64,000 nucleotides of DNA, from positions 1,736,001 to 1,800,000 of the forward strand of contig NZ_CP007451.1 of assembly GCF_000626635.1 (NCBI RefSeq), read 5' to 3'. The position numbers and the translations under genes are program-made. Positions 35,762 through 44,434 of the stretch are shown one piece after another (within the stretch, counting starts at the first letter, position 1; each line of letters begins with the position of its first letter). The notes beneath the pieces are model-generated. The model did no database searches, was not told where the DNA came from, and worked only from the letters and a program-made list of their open reading frames with translations. This DNA is from Draconibacterium orientale. GTDB lineage: Bacteria > Bacteroidota > Bacteroidia > Bacteroidales > Prolixibacteraceae.

Positions 35762-36163
35762 ATGGCCGTTTCCCGATTTGGCGTTTCGTTAGATGAAGAA
35801 TTGCTTGAGGCACTCGACAAATACGTTGAGGACAATGCTTTTGCCAATCGTTCGCGCGCTATTCGTCACCTTATCGAGAAGAATTTAGTGGAGGAAAAGT
35901 GGAAATGCGATAACATTGTGGCCGGAGCCGTTATCATCGTTTTCAACCACGAGAAAAAAGATATACTAAAGAAATCGGCAGAAATTCAATACGAACACAA
36001 GGAGTTTATTCTTTCGTCGCAGGGCTTTTATTTAAACGAATTAAATTACATGGAAATTATTGCTGTTAAAGGTCCCTCTCGAAAACTAACAGAAATCTCA
36101 GAGCAGCTCATCAGCTTGAAAGGAATCCAGCACGGAAAATTGGTGATGAGCAAAGCCGAATAA
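35762..36163 (+). CDS. NikR-like regulator without nickel ligands
   Basis: 133 residues, the NikR length. An N-terminal ribbon-helix-helix (residues 1-45: FGVSLDEELLEALDKYV..., NRSRAIRHLI) is followed by an ACT-like domain. Aligning to E. coli NikR by eye without gaps from the conserved HEK(R/K)D block, the four high-affinity nickel ligands His76, His87, His89 and Cys95 correspond to Tyr77, Gly88, Tyr90 and Tyr96. A nickel response is therefore unlikely by the known mechanism. The TonB receptor gene starts 59 bases downstream and the two share GTAACAC repeats, so it probably regulates that uptake gene and itself, perhaps through another ligand. Confidence 0.82.
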   Translation: MAVSRFGVSLDEELLEALDKYVEDNAFANRSRAIRHLIEKNLVEEKWKCDNIVAGAVIIVFNHEKKDILKKSAEIQYEHKEFILSSQGFYLNELNYMEIIAVKGPSRKLTEISEQLISLKGIQHGKLVMSKAE

Positions 36164-36180
36164 AAAATTTTGACCAAATA

Positions 36181-36208
36181 GTAACACGATTACATTAATA
36201 CGTAACAC
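36181..36208. promoter_or_regulatory. GTAACAC direct repeats before the TonB receptor gene
   Basis: GTAACAC at 36181-36187 and again at 36202-36208, 21 bases apart, i.e. about two helical turns. The same heptamer, inverted, lies before the NikR-like gene. Confidence 0.4.
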
Positions 36209-36222
36209 AATTAATTATTATA

Positions 36223-38061
36223 ATGCGAATATTTATCTTCAGTTTTTTCATCCTACTCATCACCCAAGGAATTGCCAGTGCACAAATGCACTATGAAACC
36301 AACGACACCATTAAAATTAACGAAGTGGTGGTTACCGGAACACAGGTTCAGGTAAACCGCAACAACGTTCCGATGGCCGTTTCGGTTGTTAACCGCACTC
36401 AAATTGAGGAAAGCGACGAGTCGGCAATACTACCGATTTTAAATGGCCGCGTGCCGGGATTATTTGTTACCGAGCGTGGTGTAACCGGTTTTGGTGTTGC
36501 AGCCGGATCGGCAGGCCAGATTTCAATTCGCGGAATTGGTGGCAGTCCAACCACCGGCGTTTTAATGCTAATTGACGGTCACCCCCAGTTCATGGGAATT
36601 ATGGGGCATCCACTTCCCGATTCATATGTAGCTTCAGATGTTGAACGCGTGGAGGTAATTCGCGGACCTGCATCGATTCTTTACGGATCGAATGCTATGG
36701 GAGGGGTAATCAACATTATCACAAAAAAACAGGATACGGAAGGTTTTAATGGCAATGCCCGCATTTCATACGGATCGTACAACACACAGAAATACATGGG
36801 ATCTGTGGGTTTCAAAAAGGATAAATTCAGTGTATTTATTTCAGCAAATCACGATCAGACCGATGGCCACCGCCCTAATTCTGATTTCAAAATAACCAAC
36901 GGATATGTGAAACTGGGTTACCAGATCAGTGACCATTTTAATGCTTCAGCCGATTTTAGTGTAGCTGCTTTTGATGCTTCTGATCCGGGACCTGATACCC
37001 TTAATGCATCACCCGGAGAAACAATAGATATTTTGCGTGGTTACGGATCGTTATCACTACGCAATAACTTCGAGAAAGCCTCGGGTGCACTAAAGCTTTT
37101 CTACAATTTTGGCGAGCATGAAATTACTGATGGCTTCCACTCCAACGACCATAACTACGGATTAAACCTGTACGAAACCTTTCAACTTTTTACGGGCAAC
37201 AACCTTACCGCCGGACTTGACCTGATGAATTACGGAGGAGAAGCTGAAAATACCTTAGCCATGGGCGGAAAGGGGCTCACCTTTGCCGACACCACCATTA
37301 CCGAAATTGGTGCCTACCTGTTTTCGCAACAAAGTATTGGCGAAAAACTAATTATCAACGCCGGTCTTCGTTACCATAACCACAGCGAGTATGGTTCAGT
37401 TTGGATTCCATCCATAGGTTTTTCCAATTCATTTTCGCCCTCCACTACATGGAAAGGAACCATTTCAAAAGGCTTTAGAAGCCCTACAATGCGCGAACTG
37501 TTTATGTGGGGACCAAATCCCAACCTCAACCCGGAATCGATCTGGAATTACGAAACAGGCATCATACAGGCCTTTTTCGATCGTAGAATGCAGGTAGAAC
37601 TTACGGCCTTTTTGGTGAAAGGCGACAATCTGATTGTTAATACGGGCCAGCCAAACGGCTATCAGAATACCGGGGAAGTTTCGAATAAAGGAATCGAGTT
37701 CTCGCTGGATGCATCGCCAACAAAACAACTCACATTGAATGCAACATACAGTTATATCAACATGAAAAATCCGGTTTATGCCACGCCCGAACATCACCTT
37801 TTCGTCAATGCATCATACCGCATAAAGAAACTGCTGCTGGTGGCCAATATGCAACACATTTCGGGACTGGATAACGACCCAACGCCGGTTACCAACCAGG
37901 AAAGCTATTCTTTATTAAATGCCAAGGCCAGCTACAGTCTGACGAAGAATGTAAAACTTTATGTTAGTGCAGAAAACCTGTTGAGTACGAATTATGCGGT
38001 TAACCGTTATTATACTATGCCTGAAATTACCGTATTTGGCGGGTTGAGTTTAATGTTCTGA
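36223..38061 (+). CDS. TonB-dependent outer-membrane receptor
   Basis: 612 residues, small for the family. Signal peptide to about residue 22 (ASAQM). The plug domain follows (INEVVVTGTQVQV, ISIRGIGG, VERVEVIRGPASILYGSNAMGGVINI), then a 22-strand barrel with a closing aromatic end (VFGGLSLMF). No carboxypeptidase-like extension and no SusD partner is present, so it resembles receptors for metal chelates, cobalamin or siderophores rather than glycans. Its neighbour is a NikR-like regulator, so a metal complex is a plausible substrate, but the regulator has lost its nickel ligands and the cargo is open. Confidence 0.87.
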   Translation: MRIFIFSFFILLITQGIASAQMHYETNDTIKINEVVVTGTQVQVNRNNVPMAVSVVNRTQIEESDESAILPILNGRVPGLFVTERGVTGFGVAAGSAGQISIRGIGGSPTTGVLMLIDGHPQFMGIMGHPLPDSYVASDVERVEVIRGPASILYGSNAMGGVINIITKKQDTEGFNGNARISYGSYNTQKYMGSVGFKKDKFSVFISANHDQTDGHRPNSDFKITNGYVKLGYQISDHFNASADFSVAAFDASDPGPDTLNASPGETIDILRGYGSLSLRNNFEKASGALKLFYNFGEHEITDGFHSNDHNYGLNLYETFQLFTGNNLTAGLDLMNYGGEAENTLAMGGKGLTFADTTITEIGAYLFSQQSIGEKLIINAGLRYHNHSEYGSVWIPSIGFSNSFSPSTTWKGTISKGFRSPTMRELFMWGPNPNLNPESIWNYETGIIQAFFDRRMQVELTAFLVKGDNLIVNTGQPNGYQNTGEVSNKGIEFSLDASPTKQLTLNATYSYINMKNPVYATPEHHLFVNASYRIKKLLLVANMQHISGLDNDPTPVTNQESYSLLNAKASYSLTKNVKLYVSAENLLSTNYAVNRYYTMPEITVFGGLSLMF

Positions 38062-38095
38062 AAAGAGAATTTGAGAAAAATCGTAGAGTCAGATT

Positions 38096-39460
38096 TTATT
38101 CCTGAATACTGCGACCGCCACCTAAATCGTCGCGGAAAGAAGTTCTAACGCAACGGAAGCCGATATACGATTTTGCGGTGTCCTGGTACTCAAAGCTACG
38201 TGTACCCGACTGTATGAAATAAGCAATGTCTTTCCACGATCCTCCGCGTACAACCTTTCGTTTCATTACGGCCGGATCGTCGGGCCGGGCATTGTACTGA
38301 ATTTCCGGATTATAATCATCGATAGCCTCGTAGCCGGCTTCAAAAAAAGCTGTTGAAGTCCATTCGGCCACATTACCGGCCATGTCGTAAACGCCATACG
38401 GGTTTGGATCGAATAGCCCCACTTTCATAGTTGTTGTGGTAGTGGGACTATCGGCCACATAGTTTCCACGCAACGGCTTAAAATTGGCCACAAAACACCC
38501 GCTTACATTTCGGGTATAATAACTTCCCCAGGGGTACATCGTATTGTGCATACCTCCCCGCGCCGCAATCTCCCATTCACTTTCGGTTGGCAGGCGGTAT
38601 TCATGTGCCGGCGCTTCTGCTGAATGACTGAAGGCAAAATCTCTTAAATTATTACGCCAGTTACAAAATGCCCGTGCCTGGTTCCAGGTTACTCCAACAA
38701 CCGGATAATCATCGAATCCAACGTGCGAAAAATATTTAATTGTAAATGGTTCATTGTAGGTGTAAGCAAAATCCCGTATCCAACATAAGGTGTCGGGATA
38801 AACAGGCACCGATTCATGCATCAAAAATGAGCTACGGTTTTCAATCGGCACCACCTCGCCATCTGAGTTTACAACAGAACCTTCATAACGTTGCGTTTCG
38901 TAATTGTACGCATTGCTGCGCTTTGCGGCTTGTTTATAGTCAACCCAGTAATATTCGTAAACCAATTTACGCGTATCAATTTCCTTTTTATAGCCAAAAC
39001 GCTCATATTCCGGAACATACAATTCTTCCATGGCCATTTGATATTCCGGGTCGTCCCATTCAATTCGTTCGTCCCAGTTTATTTTGGGTTCTTCCAACGG
39101 GGCACCGTATTTATCTTCAGTTATCAGGAAATCGGTATAAGTTTGCCCAAGAAGTTCGCGTGCTTTTTTATCGCGTACCCAATATACAAACTGCCGATAC
39201 TCATCGTTGGTAATTTCAGTATCGTCAATCCAGAAGGCCTCTGATGACACAGTCCGGTTTTGTGTTATGGCGTATAACTGATCATCATTTGGCCCGAGGT
39301 TGTAGGCACCTCTTGGCACATAAACCATTCCGTAGGGTGTAGGTTCAAACCATTTTTCACTTGTTCCTTTACCCAATTTTAGGTATTTGTTGCTTTCGTT
39401 CCTGCACGAGGCAAACAAAAGCGCCAGTATAAACAAGTATGTTATGGCTTTTCTCATCAA
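38096..39460 (-). CDS. GldK paralogue (formylglycine-generating-enzyme-like lipoprotein)
   Basis: 454 residues. A lipoprotein signal ends in LFASC (Cys near residue 19). The body is an FGE-sulfatase-like domain almost collinear with GldK at 42977-44323, with identical blocks such as IDTRKLVYEY, QAAKRSN.YNYETQRYEG, IENRSSF, DDYPVVGVTW, ANFKPLRGNYV and KRKV.RGGSWKDI. Core T9SS loci normally have a single gldK and a distant gldJ; here a second close copy follows gldN, separated from it by a hairpin terminator. It may be a variant partner for the GldN ring or a specialised alternative. Residues needed for formylglycine generation were not checked. Confidence 0.85.
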   Translation of the reverse strand: MMRKAITYLFILALLFASCRNESNKYLKLGKGTSEKWFEPTPYGMVYVPRGAYNLGPNDDQLYAITQNRTVSSEAFWIDDTEITNDEYRQFVYWVRDKKARELLGQTYTDFLITEDKYGAPLEEPKINWDERIEWDDPEYQMAMEELYVPEYERFGYKKEIDTRKLVYEYYWVDYKQAAKRSNAYNYETQRYEGSVVNSDGEVVPIENRSSFLMHESVPVYPDTLCWIRDFAYTYNEPFTIKYFSHVGFDDYPVVGVTWNQARAFCNWRNNLRDFAFSHSAEAPAHEYRLPTESEWEIAARGGMHNTMYPWGSYYTRNVSGCFVANFKPLRGNYVADSPTTTTTMKVGLFDPNPYGVYDMAGNVAEWTSTAFFEAGYEAIDDYNPEIQYNARPDDPAVMKRKVVRGGSWKDIAYFIQSGTRSFEYQDTAKSYIGFRCVRTSFRDDLGGGRSIQE

Positions 39461-39512
39461 TTACTATTGGATGCTACATTTCTAAACGCCTTATCAGTTT
39501 TAAAATTGTTTC

Positions 39513-39547
39513 AAAAAAAGCCTTATGACAACATAAGGCTTTTTTTA
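39513..39547. terminator. Hairpin terminator between gldN and the gldK paralogue
   Basis: AAAAAAAGCCTTATG and CATAAGGCTTTTTTT flank a short loop; A and T runs on both sides make it bidirectional. It follows gldN by about 15 bases. Confidence 0.85.
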
Positions 39548-39561
39548 TGCTGGTTAACGCA

Positions 39562-40413
39562 TTAATATTCCCAAAGATCTTGTTCGTAGTTGAAAATCTC
39601 GTCTTCAATTCGTTTTGATTCCAACATCGCATCTTTACCTACCAGGTATGAACTGATTTCGCGATTGTTGTAAATATTCGATTCCTGCACGATATAACTG
39701 TTAAACATACGTTTTATAAACAGGTCGTCGAACGATTGCTGACGAGCTTCGTTGTACGGATTTTGAACCACGTTGGTTGCCAACAACGGACGTGCTTCAG
39801 GATAATAAATCCAAAATACTTTTTGCCGCTGTGGTTGTCCTGATGTATCGCCTTCGCGCATGTATTCGCGAATTGGGCAGATACCAAGAATACGCACGTT
39901 TAAGGTTGATGTTTGCTTATCAAAATACCATTGTTCTTTAAGCATGTATTGTTTGATTTCGGTTGGGCGAATTTCGCCCTGAACCTGAACTTGTGTCCGT
40001 TCACCGGTATCAAAGTCAATTTTCTCCTCAGTACGGGCTTCCGCACCAAACCTTGCTTTTACCTGTGCAAAGCTCATCGGGATTTTAAAATCATCATCGG
40101 CCTGTGCATCGTACGGCGTAATCTGACCACTTTCAATTCCCTTAAGCAGTAACGAGATCAGGTTACTACGGTCGGCAATGGGTATTGTCGGATAATAAAG
40201 CGGAATATTCATTTTCTCGCGTAAATCGATAACACGCCACAAGGTCTTCTGCCAGAAAACATCAGCTTCGCGAACCGGAACCAATGGCATTGGTTTTTTC
40301 TCGTAAATATCGTTTTGTTTATAGGCTCCGTTTACAATTTGGGCATCGGCACTTTTATGCATAATGCCTAACGCAAAAACAACTATTCCTATATAAACAA
40401 CTATCTTCTTCAT
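39562..40413 (-). CDS. gldN: T9SS periplasmic ring component GldN/PorN
   Basis: 283 residues with a signal peptide (MKKIVVYIGIVVFALGIMH..., cleavage near ADAQ, residue 25). The family signature is the segment around FWQKTLWRVIDLREKMN followed by PLYYP, and later GICPIREYM with FWIYYPEARPLL. GldN joins GldK to form the ring beneath the outer membrane that surrounds the secretion pore. It starts 6 bases after gldM ends, so it is part of the porP-gldK-gldL-gldM-gldN transcript, and a terminator follows. Confidence 0.93.
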   Translation of the reverse strand: MKKIVVYIGIVVFALGIMHKSADAQIVNGAYKQNDIYEKKPMPLVPVREADVFWQKTLWRVIDLREKMNIPLYYPTIPIADRSNLISLLLKGIESGQITPYDAQADDDFKIPMSFAQVKARFGAEARTEEKIDFDTGERTQVQVQGEIRPTEIKQYMLKEQWYFDKQTSTLNVRILGICPIREYMREGDTSGQPQRQKVFWIYYPEARPLLATNVVQNPYNEARQQSFDDLFIKRMFNSYIVQESNIYNNREISSYLVGKDAMLESKRIEDEIFNYEQDLWEY

Positions 40414-40419
40414 AACTAC

Positions 40420-42027
40420 CTATTTTATTTTGAATGATATTGGGTCGAGATCCCTTGTTGTTCCGTCATCTCCAACAGCCTTAATATCTCCGATATAAAC
40501 TATACTATTTACATTTACATTTCTCAGCGCATTTTTTTGTTCAGTCGTAAAACGATTCGAACTGGCCGGATAACGGTTGGTGTATCCTCCGCTTGTTGTT
40601 TCCATTGTAAACTGGGTAACTCTGTAACCAAATTCAAAATCGAAATCCTCAAGTACAGCTAAAACACCATCCTGTATCTGTAAAACCTCTTTACGAATTT
40701 CGCCGCCCGACTGACCATTAATTTGTGCTACCGGATCGGGAACACGTTTTACACGCCATTCGGTTGTACCAATCAAACGTCGGCTTCCGTTAATTGTTGC
40801 GTAAACACTAACTTTAGTATTACGCCCCATTTCATCTAAGTCAGTCGGTTCAACAACATACGCTTCGCCTTGTTTTGAAACCTTACCATTGGTCATTTGA
40901 ACTTCGAGATCTTCATTCGGAATAGCTCCGCCCCCCACATCAAACGGGTTTTTCAGACCTTTGTAGAACACGTTCATTTTGGTAGCCGACATGGTTACTG
41001 TTGGCTCCGACACCTGGTATTCCTGCTCAAACGGATAGCTTTTAATAATACCTCCCGGCGTTTTGTATTTTATTAAACCGCTCCAGGTAAACTTTCCTGC
41101 CTGGCTGGTATTCCCGATATAGGTTGCCTTACCATCTTTAACTTCAACCTCATTTCCATTGATAAGGATAACAGGTTGTTGTGTAGTATCTTCTGCAGCT
41201 AGAAAAACTTCAGCTTTATATTCGTCGCCCATCAGTACTACATTCGAATTGGCAATAACGCGGGCTCCCAAACGGTTAAATTTAAATGAGCCTTCATCAA
41301 TTTCAGCATACAAATATTTTGCTACTGATGCTTCAGAGTTTTTAACATCAATCTGAATTTTTGAAAGCAAGGTCATTACCGCAATTAAAGGCTTATCTTC
41401 AAAGTGCTCCGATTCCCATGTTTTATAGTTACCTTCTCCTTTCGAACCTTTATCCGGATCTGCAGTTTTAAGCTCGCTTTTAATCAGCTCGCGTAGTTCA
41501 TTGTCATCCTCGTTTACCAATGAAGAAAGAAACTCACGATATTCGATAACGGCGTTTTTAAGATCGTTTGCTCTTTTCTGGGTAATCAGTAATTCCGACG
41601 GGCCGTTCATATCATCTTTCTTAGCAACCTCCACAACCGATCCATCTAGTTTTGTATGATAATAACCTTCTTCATACATCGGGTTATCTTCATTTACCGG
41701 TTTTTCGCCGGAGTAAGCAACAACTTCGTCTTTTAATGCCCCAACGTAGTTTATTATTTCTTCCGATTTATTCTGTAGTTGATCTGCTTTATCTTTCCAT
41801 TCCTGAACTTTGGTTGGATTTTCGATATAAGCTTGCTCAAACGATGAATAGATCTGTGCATTCTGCATGTCCACTGCCTCGAGCGTTTGCAGCAAACTAC
41901 TGTCAACCACACGAAACGCTTCAAGTACCTCAGCCGCAACGTTAAGTGCCAACATTGCGGTAAGTACAATGTACATCAGATTTATCATTTTTTGCCTCGG
42001 TGTTTCCGGACAATACTTTGCACCCAT
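40420..42027 (-). CDS. gldM: T9SS motor/shaft protein GldM/PorM
   Basis: 535 residues. A single N-terminal transmembrane helix (RQKMINLMYIVLTAMLALN, about 11-30) is followed by a large periplasmic part of helical and Ig-like domains. This protein crosses the inner membrane next to GldL and reaches the GldK/GldN ring, transmitting the proton-driven motion that powers secretion and gliding. The length agrees with family members. It begins 11 bases after gldL ends. The start MGAKYCPETPRQK is typical. Confidence 0.95.
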   Translation of the reverse strand: MGAKYCPETPRQKMINLMYIVLTAMLALNVAAEVLEAFRVVDSSLLQTLEAVDMQNAQIYSSFEQAYIENPTKVQEWKDKADQLQNKSEEIINYVGALKDEVVAYSGEKPVNEDNPMYEEGYYHTKLDGSVVEVAKKDDMNGPSELLITQKRANDLKNAVIEYREFLSSLVNEDDNELRELIKSELKTADPDKGSKGEGNYKTWESEHFEDKPLIAVMTLLSKIQIDVKNSEASVAKYLYAEIDEGSFKFNRLGARVIANSNVVLMGDEYKAEVFLAAEDTTQQPVILINGNEVEVKDGKATYIGNTSQAGKFTWSGLIKYKTPGGIIKSYPFEQEYQVSEPTVTMSATKMNVFYKGLKNPFDVGGGAIPNEDLEVQMTNGKVSKQGEAYVVEPTDLDEMGRNTKVSVYATINGSRRLIGTTEWRVKRVPDPVAQINGQSGGEIRKEVLQIQDGVLAVLEDFDFEFGYRVTQFTMETTSGGYTNRYPASSNRFTTEQKNALRNVNVNSIVYIGDIKAVGDDGTTRDLDPISFKIK

Positions 42028-42038
42028 AAGCCAGGACT

Positions 42039-42947
42039 TTATTTTTTATAGCTCATTGCACCCAACATGTTGCCATAAATGGTATTTAAGGCTTCCAGGT
42101 TTTTATTGAGTGATTCAGCATTTTCTTTATACTTTTTCAATTCATCAACCGAAGAGGTCAGGATGCTGTTCATTTCTGCCAGATCCTGGTTAAACTTTTG
42201 GTTGGCTTTAAATTGCCCCTGAGTTTCTTTCAGTTGGTTTTCGAAATTGCTGTTCAGGCTATCTAAATTTTTATTTAGTCTTTCCAGGTTCCCCGAATAT
42301 TGTTTTGAACTGCTTCCAATATTCTCCAATTCACCCGAAATAATATCGGATGATTTTTGATAAACGACAGAAAGATTTTTTCCGGTTTCAGAAAGTTTTG
42401 TGGCTGCAACCGAGTATGAATCGAGTAAGGTATCTACCGAGCTATTGATTGATTCGTTTGCCTTGTTGTTAATTTGAGCAAAAGAATTCATCGACTCGGA
42501 AGCCGACCCCAGGTTTTTAACGTACATATCGGTAGCAAGTGTAGCCGAAGATATGTCGCTTATTCCCTTGGCGGTGTTACTTAATTCGGCTAATCCTTTT
42601 CCAACACGGTCCATCAGTTCCGGAGTAAGCTCTGAGCTGCCAAAAATTGTTTCCAAACCAGTACTTTTATTGGTGGTTCTTAACTCTTTTACTTCCTCAA
42701 GCTCATAGTCTTCGTTTAATTCAGGATACACCTTATCCCACTCAGGAATACTGATTGGAGGCTCGAATGCTGAGAGGAAAAAAATAAATGCCTCTGTAAG
42801 CAAACCTACGGTTAGTAACTCGCTGGAGCCTTTCCAGTGTTCAAGTTTGAACAAGGCACCAACCATAACGACTGCTGCCCCCCATCCATAAACATACCCC
42901 ATGAATGTTTTCCAGCGCTTAGTTTTAAAAAGTTCTCCCAGATTCAT
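42039..42947 (-). CDS. gldL: T9SS inner-membrane motor protein GldL/PorL
   Basis: 302 residues from the ATG at 42947, where family proteins begin (MNLGELFKTKRWKTFMG); 21 extra codons upstream lie within the gldK end and are rejected. Two transmembrane helices near the start (VYGWGAAVVMVGALFKLEHW and LLTVGLLTEAFIFFLSAF) contain the conserved acidic residue in the second helix. The rest is a long cytoplasmic coiled coil rich in Ser/Asn/Leu (about 120-300). GldL5-GldM2 forms the proton channel. It lies 29 bases downstream of gldK. Confidence 0.95.
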   Translation of the reverse strand: MNLGELFKTKRWKTFMGYVYGWGAAVVMVGALFKLEHWKGSSELLTVGLLTEAFIFFLSAFEPPISIPEWDKVYPELNEDYELEEVKELRTTNKSTGLETIFGSSELTPELMDRVGKGLAELSNTAKGISDISSATLATDMYVKNLGSASESMNSFAQINNKANESINSSVDTLLDSYSVAATKLSETGKNLSVVYQKSSDIISGELENIGSSSKQYSGNLERLNKNLDSLNSNFENQLKETQGQFKANQKFNQDLAEMNSILTSSVDELKKYKENAESLNKNLEALNTIYGNMLGAMSYKK

Positions 42948-42976
42948 ATCGTTTGGTATAAAGTTTTGTTTAATTA

Positions 42977-44323
42977 CTAAAATTCTTCGCCAAATGTAGA
43001 GCGAACGCATCGGAAACCAACGTACGATTTAGTCGTATCCTGATATTCGTAATTACGTGCAGAAACCTGCACAAATTGTGAGATATCTTTCCACGAACCT
43101 CCTCTGATCACTTTACGTTTCATTACAGCGGGATCATCCTTGCGGGCATTGTATGTAAAAGTTGGGTTTAAATCACTGAAATAATTGTAACCGGCTTCGT
43201 CGTATGCGGTGCTTGTCCATTCAGCTACGTTACCGGCCATATCGTATAATCCGTATTCATTCGGATCGTAACTTCCTACTTTTATGGTTGCAATCGAGCC
43301 ATCTTCCACATAGTTTCCGCGAAGTGGCTTAAAGTTGGCTAAAAATACACCATCCTCATCGCGGGTATAATAACCTCCCCAAGGGTACATCGAGAAATCT
43401 TTACCACCACGGGCAGCGTATTCCCACTCCACTTCGGTTGGCAAACGGTAAGCCATTAATGTTGGTTCTCCTCTTTCCGACAGGTAATCCGACTGAATTT
43501 TTGTGCGCCAGTTACAGAATGCATTTACCTGTTTCCAGGTTACACCTACAACAGGATAGTCGTCGAATCCGGGATGCCAGAAATAACGTGTTGCCAAGGG
43601 CTCGTTGTACGAATAGGTAAAGTCTCTGATCCAGCAAAGCGTATCAGGATAGACATGAACCTGATCCTGCATCATAAACGAAGAACGGTTCTCGATAGGA
43701 ACCAAATCGCCTTCCTCGTTGTACACATTACCTTCGTAGCGTTGTGTTTCGTAGTTATAACTGTTACTTCTTTTGGCTGCCTGATCCAGGTCAACCCACC
43801 AGTATTCGTAAACCAGTTTACGGGTATCTATTTCTTTTTTACCAAAGAAACGCTCGTTTTCAGGCAAGTAAAGATCTTCCATTGCCATTTGCATATCAGG
43901 GTCTTCCCAGTCAATTTTCTCGTCCCAGTTGATTTGTGGAGGATCGATAATATTCCCTCTCCTGTCTTCAGTAATCATGAATTCAGGATACTGGTCGCCT
44001 AGCATTTGACGTGCCATCGATTCTTTTACCCATTCTACAAACTGTCGGTATTCGTTATTGGTAATTTCGGTGTCGTCCATCCAAAAGGGTTCTTGCGATA
44101 CCGTTTTTGTTGGAACACCTGCCCTACTTGCGTCCTCATCGCTAGGCCCAATATTGAAACTTCCTCTGCGAACATATACCATTCCCAGGGGCTGGGTTTC
44201 TTTAAATCGCTGCCTTCTTTCTACTCCTGTTAGCTCTCCGTTTCCTCCCCCGCCACCACCAAAGCAGCCGGCAAAACTAAGTGCAATCAAGAACAAGGTT
44301 GCAATAGAAAGTAGTTTTTTCAT
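42977..44323 (-). CDS. gldK: T9SS ring lipoprotein GldK/PorK
   Basis: 448 residues. A lipoprotein signal (MKKLLSIATLFLIALSFAG) has Cys20 as the lipid anchor, followed by a glycine tract. The rest is a formylglycine-generating-enzyme-like (FGE-sulfatase) domain with FWMDDTEITNNEYRQFVEW, DDYPVVGVTW, YRLPTEVEWEYAARGG and RGGSWKDI. GldK forms the outer-membrane-associated ring with GldN. It follows porP by 111 bases and leads gldL by 29. A second, very similar gene is at 38096-39460 on the other side of gldN. Confidence 0.95.
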   Translation of the reverse strand: MKKLLSIATLFLIALSFAGCFGGGGGGNGELTGVERRQRFKETQPLGMVYVRRGSFNIGPSDEDASRAGVPTKTVSQEPFWMDDTEITNNEYRQFVEWVKESMARQMLGDQYPEFMITEDRRGNIIDPPQINWDEKIDWEDPDMQMAMEDLYLPENERFFGKKEIDTRKLVYEYWWVDLDQAAKRSNSYNYETQRYEGNVYNEEGDLVPIENRSSFMMQDQVHVYPDTLCWIRDFTYSYNEPLATRYFWHPGFDDYPVVGVTWKQVNAFCNWRTKIQSDYLSERGEPTLMAYRLPTEVEWEYAARGGKDFSMYPWGGYYTRDEDGVFLANFKPLRGNYVEDGSIATIKVGSYDPNEYGLYDMAGNVAEWTSTAYDEAGYNYFSDLNPTFTYNARKDDPAVMKRKVIRGGSWKDISQFVQVSARNYEYQDTTKSYVGFRCVRSTFGEEF

Positions 44324-44434
44324 AATGTGTCTTTTATACTTTACGAGCTCTGATTAGTTGCTAAAAATAAGTAGAAACAATGAAATAATAAAATATTAAA
44401 TTCTGTTCCTATTCGTATTCTCACTAAACATATT

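Noticed and set aside
35762-36163. Genuine nickel regulator nikR
   Set aside because: The fold fits, but all four high-affinity nickel ligands are replaced, so the symbol is not assigned.
38096-39460. Sulfatase-activating (formylglycine-generating) enzyme
   Set aside because: The domain is FGE-like, but the protein is a lipoprotein nearly collinear with GldK, in a T9SS locus, and no sulfatase gene is nearby.
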